Shown here: one piece after another, positions 44,548 to 54,041 of the stretch
Layout of the letters: each line of letters starts with the position of its first letter
How positions within the stretch are numbered: position 1 is the first letter of the stretch
Assembly: GCA_029556475.1 (NCBI GenBank)
Contig: JAKQEP010000081.1
Location: 67,130-123,008, forward strand
Direction of reading: 5' to 3'
DNA length: 55,879 nt
Origin: Candidatus Atribacteria bacterium
GTDB taxonomy: Bacteria; Atribacterota; Phoenicimicrobiia; Phoenicimicrobiales; Stramentimicrobiaceae
Notes under the pieces: model-generated
What the model was told of the DNA's origin: nothing
What the model saw: only the letters and a program-made list of their open reading frames with translations
Databases searched by the model: none
Position numbers and translations under genes: made by a program

Positions 44548-45684
44548 TCAACCTCTCGGTTTTAATAAGAAATAACCGACACCTTTTTCAATTATTTCAG
44601 CATATCTTGGTGCATCAGAAACAATAATTTCTTTATCAGGATATAATTCAGAAAAAGCACTTATTATTTCTAAAACCGTAGAGGTATGTCTACCGGTACG
44701 TACATCAATGTGTGAACCTGTTTCGTCAAATGGAACATAGAGTAATCCAAGTTTTGCCGCTTTTAAAATAAATTCGTCTTTACCGGTAATAATTAAAGCT
44801 TCATCTGTTCGACCTCTTAATGGATCCTGAATTGGGTCGCAGGTTTCAGCCAGCAATGATAATGCCCTTGAATGATCTCCAACCTCTCTATGGGTAAGTC
44901 CATGTAAATTCTCAGGAGATATTTCTTTCCCTATTTTTATTCCTTCAAAAGCACTCAAATTCATCTCTGCGATAACTGCTATATCCATTGCTTTTTGATT
45001 TGCCACTATAGTATTAATAACAGGATACATTGGCTCTGCCTCGTGAAGATCTATAAATAAATCTACATTTTCTTTTTCAATAACCTGCATAATTGCATGC
45101 CCAACTTTTTCGGTTATAGTTCCATCAGCTTTTCCTGGAAAAGTACGATTAAGGTTCCTGATATCAAAACCAGAAAGTGATTGTCCGCTGGGATAATGTA
45201 CATATACTTCAGGGTCAGGCCATTGATGAATAGGGTTAGTATAGCGGTCTCCAAACCTAAACCATCTGCTTCCCCAATCTGTTTTTATGTGGTAGCGCAT
45301 CGGATAGGCTTCTCCAGGGTGACCGGCAGTAAAAGCGCTATTATTGGCAAATGGAATAAGAATGACTTTCCCTTTTTCAACGTGAGCATTTTCTATTAAT
45401 ATAACATTTGTCATTACCCCTGAAAGTTCATTAGTATGAACCCCCGCTGTAACCATAACAGCTCCCCCATCTTCTTCCCCTTCTAATATATATATATTAG
45501 TATCAAGAGCTGTTCCTTTTAAATCAGCAAAGTAATCACTTAACTTTGCTACTCTGGTAACCCCAGGGCCCTCTACTATTGGTTCTTTTTCGTTTAACCA
45601 TATTAAAAACTCTCTTCCTGCAATTACCATCATAATGACAGACAGCAGAATGATAAGAGTTTTTCTTAACCACTTATTTGACAT
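44548..45684 (-). CDS. membrane-anchored M14/AstE-like zinc hydrolase
   Basis: 378 aa of the succinylglutamate desuccinylase/aspartoacylase group. One N-terminal helix (TLIILLSVIMMVIAGREFLIWL) anchors it. The zinc site appears as TAGVHTNELSG (His83 and Glu86) and FIDLHEAEP (second His). ILIPFANNSAFTAGHP and NLNRTFPG follow the family pattern. Relatives remove acyl or amide groups from N-acyl amino acids or cut peptides. It is followed by a small membrane protein and a DctM-like permease on the same strand, so its product may be imported. AAAGGGGG precedes the ATG. Confidence 0.82.
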   Translation of the reverse strand: MSNKWLRKTLIILLSVIMMVIAGREFLIWLNEKEPIVEGPGVTRVAKLSDYFADLKGTALDTNIYILEGEEDGGAVMVTAGVHTNELSGVMTNVILIENAHVEKGKVILIPFANNSAFTAGHPGEAYPMRYHIKTDWGSRWFRFGDRYTNPIHQWPDPEVYVHYPSGQSLSGFDIRNLNRTFPGKADGTITEKVGHAIMQVIEKENVDLFIDLHEAEPMYPVINTIVANQKAMDIAVIAEMNLSAFEGIKIGKEISPENLHGLTHREVGDHSRALSLLAETCDPIQDPLRGRTDEALIITGKDEFILKAAKLGLLYVPFDETGSHIDVRTGRHTSTVLEIISAFSELYPDKEIIVSDAPRYAEIIEKGVGYFLLKPRG

Positions 45685-45734
45685 ACTTAGCCCCCTTTCT
45701 TATATAAATTGAATTCATTTCTACCTCTAATTAT

Positions 45735-45881
45735 TTAATATATTCGTAAAATTCTAAGTATGAATGGCATTAATACAAAAGCATAAAGAATTTCATTATA
45801 CAGATTCTCTTCTTCAACAAAATTCCATAATAGTAAAATAGCTACAAAAGCACAAAACAGGTAATAAATAAGAGTAACCAT
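45735..45881 (-). CDS. 48-aa membrane microprotein
   Basis: Not in the ORF track. The protein begins MVTLIYYLFCAFVAILLLWN and ends ILYAFVLMPFILRILRIY. Two hydrophobic helices flank an acidic turn (FVEEENLYNE), the shape of a small transporter accessory subunit. AAAGGAG stands 9 nt before the ATG. It lies between the DctM-like permease and the M14-like hydrolase on the same strand. The permease has no DctQ-like partner nearby, so this may be a reduced small subunit; that is inference. Confidence 0.7.
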   Translation of the reverse strand: MVTLIYYLFCAFVAILLLWNFVEEENLYNEILYAFVLMPFILRILRIY

Positions 45882-46053
45882 TATTCATTTTCTCCTTTAC
45901 CATAATATACTCATTGAATATTCAGGAGCATTAACTTAAAATATTTTACAATTTTGTGTACTAGAAATTATCAATAATATCCTTTAATTAATTATATCCC
46001 TTTATTGCACTGGTTAAATTCTGGTTAGGCAACTTGTTTGTGTTAATCAGTTA

Positions 46054-47349
46054 TTAAATCAATAAAAATTTAAAAGAATTAGCAAAAATAACCAGACAAA
46101 TACCGGCAATTGTTATAACTATCCAGGGAACGGAACACGCTTTCAAAAAATTGTTGTAAGAATCTTTGTATCCTACTGTTTCGACTGTAAGTCTTCCAAT
46201 AATTCTTGTCGGAGGAAGAGCATCACCAAGAGGACAAATCAAGATAATTCCTACAGTAGCCAGTATTGGATTTAATCCCAACGAGTTAAACAAAAATATT
46301 AAAGGAACTCCCAGTACAGCGGCAATACCATAAAGGAGAATTGCTTCACCAACCGGCAGTACAACAGCCAGTCCAATATACACTAACCAAATTGGGAGTG
46401 AAAGTACTGTTATTACCAGCAAACCGCGTACTCCAGTTAAAGTAAGTATCTGGACAAATATTCCTACCGCAACGAGTGTTCCAATCAACGGGAAAAGTTG
46501 TTTTACGGTACGTTTTGAGATTAAAAGAATATTTACTTTTTGTCCGCTTAGCCAGACTGTTATCAAGGCAACAACCGAACTGATGATAAATATAAGGGGA
46601 ATTCCAAGTATTGGAAAGGCATGTGGTAGAAGTCTGGTCGCTACCATTAGAATTGCCAGAACAATAAAAGGAAGATAAACTTTAAAGCCAGTCATTTGAG
46701 CTGGAACTGGTGGTAATTTATCAATAATTGCATTTAATTCAAGGGGCTCCCCTTTCCAGCCAAGATAGATTACTGTGAATATTGCAAGAATAAGTGTAGG
46801 GATTAGGATTGGCATGAAAAATCCTATATATGGCATATTGACTCCACCACATATAATCATTGCATAAATGTTTACAGGAGGAGCCACAACGCTAAGAGCA
46901 GCTCCCAGAAATACTATTGCAGTAACATTTACCATAGGAATTCCCATGGAATGTAAAACCATAGCAACTATACCGCCAGAAATAAGGACTGAGGCACTCC
47001 CTGCACCGGTTAAGGCACCGGGTAATAATAAAACTAACATTAATAATATTAAAAGGACCAATCTTTGTTTGTAGAATTTAGTCACAACAGTTTTTACTAT
47101 AAATGATATTGCTTTGCTTTCCTCAAGAATATTCATAAATATCGTTGCTGTAACAATTGTTAAAATAATATCAAGATAGGCAAAAGAGCCTTCAACAATG
47201 TGTCTTATCGGTATGCCAAACCCTGCAACCAGAGCACCTGCAAAAGCACTTATTATCATTGACAATTCAGGAGACATTTTCAATAGCTGTAATGCTAAAA
47301 TATAGACTACAACAATAACTCCTAAAATTATACTCGTTTGTAAAAACAC
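46054..47349 (-). CDS. DctM-like large permease
   Basis: 431 aa with about twelve helices, GTG start with AAGGAGG. Features shared with TRAP large permeases: a repeat GALTGAGSASVLISGGIVAMVLHSMGIP, VVAPPVNIYAMIICGGVN and the mirror-half GLNPILATVGIILICPLGDALPPTRIIG. It may instead belong to a related ion-transporter (IT) family. No DctP or DctQ is adjacent; the 48-aa protein is the only small membrane partner. Substrate unknown; neighbours suggest peptides, amino acids or an organic acid. Confidence 0.8.
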   Translation of the reverse strand: MFLQTSIILGVIVVVYILALQLLKMSPELSMIISAFAGALVAGFGIPIRHIVEGSFAYLDIILTIVTATIFMNILEESKAISFIVKTVVTKFYKQRLVLLILLMLVLLLPGALTGAGSASVLISGGIVAMVLHSMGIPMVNVTAIVFLGAALSVVAPPVNIYAMIICGGVNMPYIGFFMPILIPTLILAIFTVIYLGWKGEPLELNAIIDKLPPVPAQMTGFKVYLPFIVLAILMVATRLLPHAFPILGIPLIFIISSVVALITVWLSGQKVNILLISKRTVKQLFPLIGTLVAVGIFVQILTLTGVRGLLVITVLSLPIWLVYIGLAVVLPVGEAILLYGIAAVLGVPLIFLFNSLGLNPILATVGIILICPLGDALPPTRIIGRLTVETVGYKDSYNNFLKACSVPWIVITIAGICLVIFANSFKFLLI

Positions 47350-47428
47350 TTTATCGCCTCCTTACAATGAAATATTTTATAACATATTTATAATATTTAA
47401 AATAATTTATAGCTTTTTATTATCATTC

Positions 47429-47458
47429 AGAGTGAACCCTTTTTAAAGGGTTCACTCT
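47429..47458 (-). terminator. 14-bp perfect hairpin between C69 gene and permease
   Basis: AGAGTGAACCCTTT and its exact complement with a 2-nt centre. It lies 49 nt beyond the stop of the C69 gene at 47507 and 80 nt before the permease start. A U-run is weak on both strands, so it may stabilise an RNA end or give partial termination between the two genes. Confidence 0.65.
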
Positions 47459-47506
47459 TTCAATTTTAAATGCCTTTTAGTTAATGCTTACAGAATAAAG
47501 TAATTA

Positions 47507-49132
47507 TTATTTGCCTAAGTTTTCCGCATCCCAAGCTTTAACTGCTTCCACCCACCATTCAGGATAAGCAGGTGTTGGTTCACCTAAAATTCCGCCATCC
47601 ATGTATTTGGTGACGAGATGATCAGCAAATTTCCACCATTCTTTTACAGTTTTATCGCCAGTCTGAACAACATAATTGGTTAAGTATTGTCTGGCTAAAT
47701 CTGGATTATCTTTGTATATTTCCAAGGCAGTTGCTTCAACATATGGCTGCAGAGCAAACATTTCTCCCATAAGCTCAGCTCGTTTTTCTCTTATATCTTT
47801 TATCATGTAGCTGAATTTTAGATTTGCCCAGTTGGAAATGAAGTTACTGGCCCAGTACATGCTGTTTCTGTCAACATCTACTCTGGTCTGGTTTAACCAG
47901 GAATCTGGGACCTGAGTAACACCACAATATAGTGGCATCTGGATACTGGTTGCTGTCTTATCATATCCAAACCACATCAGACCGCCAATATGTGGTGGCA
48001 TCCAGTTTCTGGCAATTGTAACTAAATTGTAAGTACAAGATTGACTAGAGAATGGGGTACTAAAGAATAATCCTCTCTGATATCTTTCAGGCATTCCCCA
48101 AGGACCTCCACCCAAGCTTTTAGTTAAGTCGTATTCTTCATATTCAATGCCTTCCCAGAAGTCTTTCTGTATCTCCATAATCTCTTCTAATGTTAACTTG
48201 CCTTTATCGGGCTTAACAGAGAATGGCCATCTTTCACGAGTAAGGAATTCTTCCTTATCCTTTATCATAGATGGAGCCATTAATTGGATGAAGCGGTTTT
48301 CTCTTGGGTTGACACCTCTTGATACAGTGTATGCTTCCCAGACACGGAAAGGTTCGCCAGAGTCAGGATCCCAGTATCCCAAATCTTCAGCCAGCGAATA
48401 GATGTTTGAAGAAGCCATGAAAAATTCCTTGTTGTCAAGGTCAATTTCATCAATTCTTCCACGATTCACGTTAAATGATACTTCATCATCTGGTACTCTC
48501 TGGGCTACCCAGACTGCTCCTGGTCTGCCACAATCATAGTACCAGTCTGCACCACCGCCATATATTTCAAACCACCATGCTTCATTTGGGTCAGTTACGG
48601 ACCATGCTTCTGCACCATAAGTTGCAGCATAACCGTATTCTTCTGCAAGTGCACCAGCTACCTGTATTGCTTCTCTGGCTGTTTTGGCTCTCTGTAAAGC
48701 AAAAACCATCAGCTGGTCTGTATCCATTATTCCGTTAGGATTCGCTAATTCTGGTTTCTGGAAAATAAGCTCGTCGCTGATAAATACAGAATGTTCATTC
48801 ATAAAGGGGAAACCAGAGTGGAAATAGGTGTAAGTCTCTTCAACCTGCGGTATCTCTCCTGCTAGGACTATTTCTCTTGGTGGGATACTGGTATTGGCGA
48901 ACCTATACAGATAAACAGGTGCCATTGTGCCAGGCTCATGTTTTGCACCAGGTACAATTACGATATTGGGGTCACACCAGCCTTGTTGTTCTCCGGTGTT
49001 AATGACAGCCCCTAAGGTATTGGCGTCTTTTCCGTAATTGATATTGGTACAACAAATAGCATTCATACTAATCATGACCAGAAATACAAGCATTAAACTT
49101 GCGGGAATCAAGATTCTAAATCTACTTTTCAT
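47507..49132 (-). CDS. secreted C69-family dipeptidase, copy 1
   Basis: 541 aa, N-terminal-nucleophile fold of the PepD/C69 (U34) family. Signal peptide ILIPASLMLVFLVMISMNA, then ICCTNINYGKDANTLGAV, where Cys28 would become the catalytic N-terminus after cleavage. Family stretches MDTDQLMVFALQRAKTAREA and AWSVTDPNEAWWFEIYGGG are intact. It cuts dipeptides, probably outside the cytoplasm. AAGGAGG precedes the ATG. It is a tandem paralogue of the next gene, with exactly the same length. Confidence 0.9.
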   Translation of the reverse strand: MKSRFRILIPASLMLVFLVMISMNAICCTNINYGKDANTLGAVINTGEQQGWCDPNIVIVPGAKHEPGTMAPVYLYRFANTSIPPREIVLAGEIPQVEETYTYFHSGFPFMNEHSVFISDELIFQKPELANPNGIMDTDQLMVFALQRAKTAREAIQVAGALAEEYGYAATYGAEAWSVTDPNEAWWFEIYGGGADWYYDCGRPGAVWVAQRVPDDEVSFNVNRGRIDEIDLDNKEFFMASSNIYSLAEDLGYWDPDSGEPFRVWEAYTVSRGVNPRENRFIQLMAPSMIKDKEEFLTRERWPFSVKPDKGKLTLEEIMEIQKDFWEGIEYEEYDLTKSLGGGPWGMPERYQRGLFFSTPFSSQSCTYNLVTIARNWMPPHIGGLMWFGYDKTATSIQMPLYCGVTQVPDSWLNQTRVDVDRNSMYWASNFISNWANLKFSYMIKDIREKRAELMGEMFALQPYVEATALEIYKDNPDLARQYLTNYVVQTGDKTVKEWWKFADHLVTKYMDGGILGEPTPAYPEWWVEAVKAWDAENLGK

Positions 49133-49271
49133 AAAATCCTCCTTATTTTCAATTTACTCTAGACCTTTAAAACATACCATTCAGAGCTCTTTCAACAATC
49201 TTTGTCTTAATCTAATGTCTATCAACAATCTTTTAATCTTCTCTTTTTAAAACCCCTCCTTTCTTTATAAT

Positions 49272-49314
49272 GTGAGGGTGAACTTTTTTCAAAACCCACC
49301 CCCACTTTTTATTT
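49272..49314 (+). terminator. hairpin plus U-tract on the plus strand between the C69 genes
   Basis: GTGAGGGTG and CACCCCCAC (one A-C mismatch on the plus strand), followed by TTTTTATTTT. No plus-strand gene lies upstream, so it would stop antisense RNA. On the minus strand the stem is perfect with a wobble but has no U-tail. Confidence 0.35.
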
Positions 49315-49319
49315 TAGAT

Positions 49320-49374
49320 AATAATATTGCTGAATTTAAATTTGCTATCTTAAATAATAACCAGCAATATTATT
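49320..49374. repeat. 13-bp inverted repeat between the C69 genes
   Basis: AATAATATTGCTG at 49320-49332 and its exact complement at 49362-49374, with a 29-nt AT-rich centre. No U-tail fits, so it is either an operator for copy 1 or an RNA fold in its leader. Confidence 0.5.
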
Positions 49375-49381
49375 TAAATCA

Positions 49382-49407
49382 AAATAAGGACTTACTACTC
49401 CTTATTT
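49382..49407 (-). terminator. weak terminator over the stop codon of C69 copy 2
   Basis: AAATAAGGA, 8-nt loop, TCCTTATTT on the minus strand, then TGATTT. The TAA stop of the gene lies within the left arm. The stem is AT-rich and the U-tail short, so termination is probably partial. Confidence 0.45.
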
Positions 49408-51027
49408 ATCTTTAAAGAATTCTTCCACATATTTGTCTCTAAATTCTTTTTCTAAATCCCACCAATATTCGGGGTAATCTAACCAGGGTCCGCCCACTAT
49501 GCCGCCATCAACATACTTAGCTAATAATTCATCACCGAATTCTCTCCAGTAGTCTACTACTCTGTTAGCTGTATCAACTGAATATCTTGTAAGGAAACGA
49601 ATTGCAAGTTCTGGATCCTGCTCATACAGTTTTACTGCAGCTTCTTCAATTGCTGGTTGTAAATCAAACATATCTTTCATCAGGTATTCTCTGGCTGCTT
49701 TTATGTCTTCAATCATATACCTATGACAGAGATTTGCCCAATTACTTACAAATGTAAATGGCCAGTAAGCGCTTTCTCTCTGATAATAATGCCGTGTCTG
49801 GTTATTAAATGATTTTGGCAGTTCTGTAATTCCACAATAAAGAGGCATTTGTACACTGGTATGAGGTTTATCAAATCCAAACCACATCAAACCACCAATG
49901 GGATCGGGTAACCAGTTTCTGGCTTGTGTAATGAGGTGGTATGAGGCTGAGGGTTGTGAGAGCTTCCAGGGTAGTACGAAATTCCAAATTCTATCAGGGC
50001 TTCCCCATGGACCAGCAAGAGGCCCTACTGTTGGGTCAAGATGAGTCCCTTCAAGATAATTTTTCTGAAATTCCATTAAATCATGTACGGAGAGTTTCTT
50101 GTCAGGTTTAACTGAGAAAGGCCATCTTTCCTGATTTGGGTCAGGATTTAAAGAAGGTGCCACCAGACTCATTAAGGTCCATTCTCTGACATTGGGTCCA
50201 GTACCTTCAGGTCCGTATGCGGCAAATACTTCATACCAGACAAAAGGTTCACCTGGTTCCCAAAAGCCCATATCTTCAGCCAGGGTGTATATATTGGAGG
50301 AACCCATGAAATAATCTGTATCATCAAGGTCTATTTCAGCAATTCTGCTTCGGTTTTCATTGAAAGCAACATGATCATCGGGAACCCTCTGGGCAACCCA
50401 CACTGCTCCAGGTCTGCCACATCCGGGATACCAGTCTGCTCCACCACCAAAGACTTCAAACCACCATGCTTCATTGGGGTCAGTTACTGACCAGGATTCC
50501 GGTCCACCATAATTGGCAGAATAGCCGTATTCTTCAGCTAAAGCTCCTGCTACTTGAATAGCTTCTCTTGCTGTTTTGCCTCTCTGTAAAGCAAATACCA
50601 TCAGCTGGTCTGAATCCATAATACCATTTGGATTTACCAGTTCAGGTTTTCCATCTGGCAGGTACTCATCACTTATAAAGACCTGGTGTTCATTCATGAA
50701 CGGGAATCCAGCATGGAAATAGGCATATGTTTCCTCAACTTGAGGAATTTCTCCAACTTTTATAACCGGAACAGATTCGGGTGCACCATCCTGATACAAA
50801 TTTAAATAGACTGGTGCCATGGTGCCGGGTTCATGTTTCTGTCTTGGAACGATTACAATATTCGGATTACATGCCCCTTCTTGTGATCCCATATTCATTA
50901 CAGAACCGTCAACAGAGGCATCTTTTCCGACACTCATATTAGTACAGCTAAAAGTAGTTAAGTTTGCGAAGATCAGTATCAGTGCCATTAAGCTAACTGA
51001 TATTAAAATTCTATACTTAGATTTCAT
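49402..51027 (-). CDS. secreted C69-family dipeptidase, copy 2
   Basis: 541 aa, clearly related to copy 1 over the full length. Signal peptide ILISVSLMALILIFANLTTFS, then the predicted nucleophile Cys28 in CTNMSVGKDASVDGSVMN. MDSDQLMVFALQRGKTAREA and ESWSVTDPNEAWWFEVFGGG match copy 1. The two differ mainly in the middle (about 260-370), where substrate specificity may differ. AGGAG precedes the ATG. The leader contains GGGAGGTGAT about 85 nt upstream. Confidence 0.9.
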   Translation of the reverse strand: MKSKYRILISVSLMALILIFANLTTFSCTNMSVGKDASVDGSVMNMGSQEGACNPNIVIVPRQKHEPGTMAPVYLNLYQDGAPESVPVIKVGEIPQVEETYAYFHAGFPFMNEHQVFISDEYLPDGKPELVNPNGIMDSDQLMVFALQRGKTAREAIQVAGALAEEYGYSANYGGPESWSVTDPNEAWWFEVFGGGADWYPGCGRPGAVWVAQRVPDDHVAFNENRSRIAEIDLDDTDYFMGSSNIYTLAEDMGFWEPGEPFVWYEVFAAYGPEGTGPNVREWTLMSLVAPSLNPDPNQERWPFSVKPDKKLSVHDLMEFQKNYLEGTHLDPTVGPLAGPWGSPDRIWNFVLPWKLSQPSASYHLITQARNWLPDPIGGLMWFGFDKPHTSVQMPLYCGITELPKSFNNQTRHYYQRESAYWPFTFVSNWANLCHRYMIEDIKAAREYLMKDMFDLQPAIEEAAVKLYEQDPELAIRFLTRYSVDTANRVVDYWREFGDELLAKYVDGGIVGGPWLDYPEYWWDLEKEFRDKYVEEFFKDK

Positions 51028-51700
51028 GAAATTCTCCTATTTTTTGATAATTTTCTTTTATTAGCTTACTATTTTTTACTTAAGTTGTAGAACTGATTAC
51101 CTTTTATAATCACCTCCCATCCTTTTAATTGTTAGTTACCCTGGATCAGTTAGATTTTTATGAACGGTACATTGTAACTACTATATCTAGTTAATCTATC
51201 ACCATGAATTATTAATAGTACTATCAAATAAAGATGAGCTAAATTAAATATTATCCAAATTAAAAGTAATTTCTTCTATAATCTAAAGTATAATCTCCCT
51301 TCCATGTTAGTTTCTATTTTCACAAAAAGATGTTTTACAATCTTGATTCCGAGACTGAATATATATCTCACAATAGGTTTGATTTGGGAAACTCTTCTTT
51401 GGTAAATCTTTGTTCGTTATCATTAAAGTAATTAATAATTTTTGCAATGTGCTCTCTATTCTAGAAGATATCTGGCTTATCCCTTACAATCAATCTGTCT
51501 GTATGAAAAAGTTAGATGGTGCTTATTTATATGATCTTTCATCCGGAAAAGCCAGAGATGAGTATATTTTTATTCAGTTCACTCATTCCTGTTTATTAAT
51601 TCCTAAAGTTAAAAAAGAATAATTTTTTAAAATTTCAGCTACTTAAAATAGTATCCCATGCTACTTATAGTTTGGACTGTTTTAAAACTTACTCTATTTT
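51028..51700. other. intergenic region before C69 copy 2
   Basis: About 670 bp. No supported gene. A 70-codon plus-strand ORF (51410-51622) contains MKKLDGAYLYDLSSGKARDE, which looks protein-like, but it has no clear RBS or family. On the minus strand a mini-ORF, MGGDYKR, surrounds GGGAGGTGAT near 51110. The promoter of copy 2 must be here. Confidence 0.4.
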
Positions 51701-52324
51701 TTAACCTTCATCTTTTAAAAATATTTCCTTAAGTATTTCATTTAACTCTATACTTTCATCAAATATTCTTAAAGGAATGTTGTTTTTCTTCGCTATTTCA
51801 TCAAATCTTCCATCCAGGTTGCCATCACTTCTAACGACTAAATAGTCTACTCTCGGGCCGACTAAATCAATAGACTGTTCGCAGGCACCACTTCTTCTCG
51901 CTTCACCTTCTATATGAAATCCCAAAATTAGCATATTCTGTTTTCTGGCTTCTTCGATAAGCTTTTCAATTCTTGCTAATTCATCATTTATCTCTATTCC
52001 AGCTGCACCCATTCCTTTACCACTGGTGCCCATTGTAACGATTAAAGTCTTATATTCTTTTGCTTTTAAATCTTCTACTGTTGCCAAGTTTAGATAGTCA
52101 TTGTCTATCTTGTTGCGCCTGCATATTACACTGATTGAGATTGCGCCAGGGCTCTGCCCAGCAGTAGTAATAATTATTGGCAACCCACCTTTAGGCAGAG
52201 GTACAGTTTCATCAGCCCCAACAGCGTTGCTCAAAGTGAGAAGAGCCAAAATTACAAATAGCAGAATGGTACATAAATAAGCAACAACCTTCATCTTTTT
52301 GTTTAAAAAATGGTTAATAAACAT
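51701..52324 (-). CDS. secreted protein of unknown function (DUF6305-like)
   Basis: 207 aa. N-terminal membrane/signal helix VVAYLCTILLFVILALLTLSNAVGA. Then a Rossmann-like pattern: GGLPIIITTAGQSPGAISIS, KTLIVTMGTSGKGMGAAGIE, NMLILGFHIEGEARRSG and DYLVVRSDGNLDG. It resembles a small exported alpha/beta family that I associate with DUF6305, without certainty. AAGGAG stands 7 nt before the ATG. Its position among peptide-use genes suggests a periplasmic role in the same process. Confidence 0.65.
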   Translation of the reverse strand: MFINHFLNKKMKVVAYLCTILLFVILALLTLSNAVGADETVPLPKGGLPIIITTAGQSPGAISISVICRRNKIDNDYLNLATVEDLKAKEYKTLIVTMGTSGKGMGAAGIEINDELARIEKLIEEARKQNMLILGFHIEGEARRSGACEQSIDLVGPRVDYLVVRSDGNLDGRFDEIAKKNNIPLRIFDESIELNEILKEIFLKDEG

Positions 52325-52490
52325 TGTTGTACTCCTTTTATTAATTTTATTTATTCAAACATATTGTTAAAGTATTGTCATAATTTTGATAAAGAAAATC
52401 AAAAATGATTTTTTATCAGCATTTTTCTTTACCCTAACCAATCAGATTACATTTTCCAAAAGGTCATGTTTTGTTTTACACAAATATGTT

Positions 52491-53975
52491 TTATCCTTCT
52501 TTAAAATACCTTTCTGTGATGATCTTATCTTCAGTAAAGAAATTAATAATGGCCTTACCCTGTGCTTTGATATCAGCAAATTGAGATTCTTTCATTCCAC
52601 CAAAAGGTAAATAAGCAACGGGGGCAGGAATTCCAATATTAATTCCTATCATACCGGCTTCCACTTCTAATTTAAATTTTCTGGCATAGTAACCATTCTG
52701 GGTATATATAGAAGAGCCATTACCATATTTATGGTCATTGATAATTTGAATAGCCTCATCCAGATTATCTGCTTTCATAATACAAACCACCGGGCCAAAT
52801 ATTTCTACATCATGAATCTTCATTTTAGGCTTTACATCAGTAAATACGGTGGGACCAATAAAATATCCTTTTTCACAACCTGGTACAACAACACCTCTTC
52901 CGTCTAAGGCAAGGGTAGCACCCTCTTTTATTCCCTCTTCAATCATATGCAGAATAAAATCCTTAGCTTTTTTAGATATGACTGGGCCCATTACCAGAGT
53001 TTCATTTATGAATTTGGGGTCAAGGGGGTCTGCAACAATAATATTTTTCGAATCTTCGATAAAGCGCTCACACAGGGTTTCATACATATCTGCTACACCA
53101 ATAATAACTGAAGAAGCCATACATCTCTGACCGGCACAGCCATAACAAGAAGTGGTAGCATTCCTGATTACCTGATCTAATTTAGCATCTGGCATTACTA
53201 CTAAGTGATTCTTAGCACTACCCATAGCCTGGAACCGTTTATTTACTCTGGCACAATTTTCAGCAATTATTTTACAGGTATTTGAAGAGCCAACTATTGA
53301 TATGCCTTTAATTTGGGGGTGATCCATAAAAGCTTCCGCTACTGTTTTGTCTCCATTAACCAGGGTAAACACACCTGGAGGAAGGCCAATCTGGTCGATA
53401 TATTCTGTAATCAGTTGCATAGTCATAGGAACCTGTTTTGAAGCTTTTATAAGGAAAGTATTACCGGTAGCCAGTGCATAAGGTAAAAACCAAAAGGGGA
53501 CCATTGCTGGAAAATTAAATGGAGCAATCATAGCAAATACGCCTAAAGGCAATCTTAAAACTTCTCCATCTATATCAAAGGAAGTTCCAATGATTTTATC
53601 TCCCTGTTGAAGGACGGGCATACCGGTTGCTACTTCAATATTTTCATAGACGCGTTTAAATTCTGCAATAGAATCTGTATAAGATTTACCCATCTCAGCA
53701 ACAAGTACACGGGCAAGTTTATCTTCATTTGCTCTTAAAAGTTCATTTAATTCAAAAAGGTATCTGACTCTTCGGGCTACCGGGGTATTACTCCAACCAG
53801 GAAAAGCCTTTACAGCAGACTCAATAGCATAGTTAGTTGCCTCTCTGGTAGAAAGGGGAACTTTGGCCAGTATTTCACCAGTTGCTGGATTTTCTACATC
53901 TATATAGCCACGATTTTCGGGATCTACCCATTTTCCATTGATGTAATTTTTCATAATTTTAATATTAGTATTCAT
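52491..53975 (-). CDS. mmsA: CoA-acylating (methyl)malonate-semialdehyde dehydrogenase
   Basis: 494 aa, aldehyde dehydrogenase superfamily. Catalytic Cys in CYGCAGQRCMASS (about 286), typical for MmsA; FNFPAMVPFWFLPYALATGN and the terminal YLPFGGMKESQFADI also fit. MmsA converts methylmalonate or malonate semialdehyde with CoA and NAD+ to propionyl- or acetyl-CoA plus CO2. Residues elsewhere favour MmsA over succinate-semialdehyde enzymes, which use water. It lies 66 nt after the aminotransferase on the same strand, so the two form a pair that turns an omega-amino acid into an acyl-CoA. Confidence 0.9.
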   Translation of the reverse strand: MNTNIKIMKNYINGKWVDPENRGYIDVENPATGEILAKVPLSTREATNYAIESAVKAFPGWSNTPVARRVRYLFELNELLRANEDKLARVLVAEMGKSYTDSIAEFKRVYENIEVATGMPVLQQGDKIIGTSFDIDGEVLRLPLGVFAMIAPFNFPAMVPFWFLPYALATGNTFLIKASKQVPMTMQLITEYIDQIGLPPGVFTLVNGDKTVAEAFMDHPQIKGISIVGSSNTCKIIAENCARVNKRFQAMGSAKNHLVVMPDAKLDQVIRNATTSCYGCAGQRCMASSVIIGVADMYETLCERFIEDSKNIIVADPLDPKFINETLVMGPVISKKAKDFILHMIEEGIKEGATLALDGRGVVVPGCEKGYFIGPTVFTDVKPKMKIHDVEIFGPVVCIMKADNLDEAIQIINDHKYGNGSSIYTQNGYYARKFKLEVEAGMIGINIGIPAPVAYLPFGGMKESQFADIKAQGKAIINFFTEDKIITERYFKEG

Positions 53976-54041
53976 TATATTTATTGTTCCTTTCGCTTTA
54001 TTGTTGTTTATTATAAGAATCTATTATAAAAAATAATTTAA

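Noticed and set aside
49402-49488. Lipoprotein signal in the C69 proteins
   Set aside because: The residues before the Cys (TTFS-C, NAIC-C) lack the Leu of a lipobox; the Cys fits the C69 catalytic N-terminus after cleavage. (In copy 2 the Cys codon itself lies near 50945, at the other end of the gene.)
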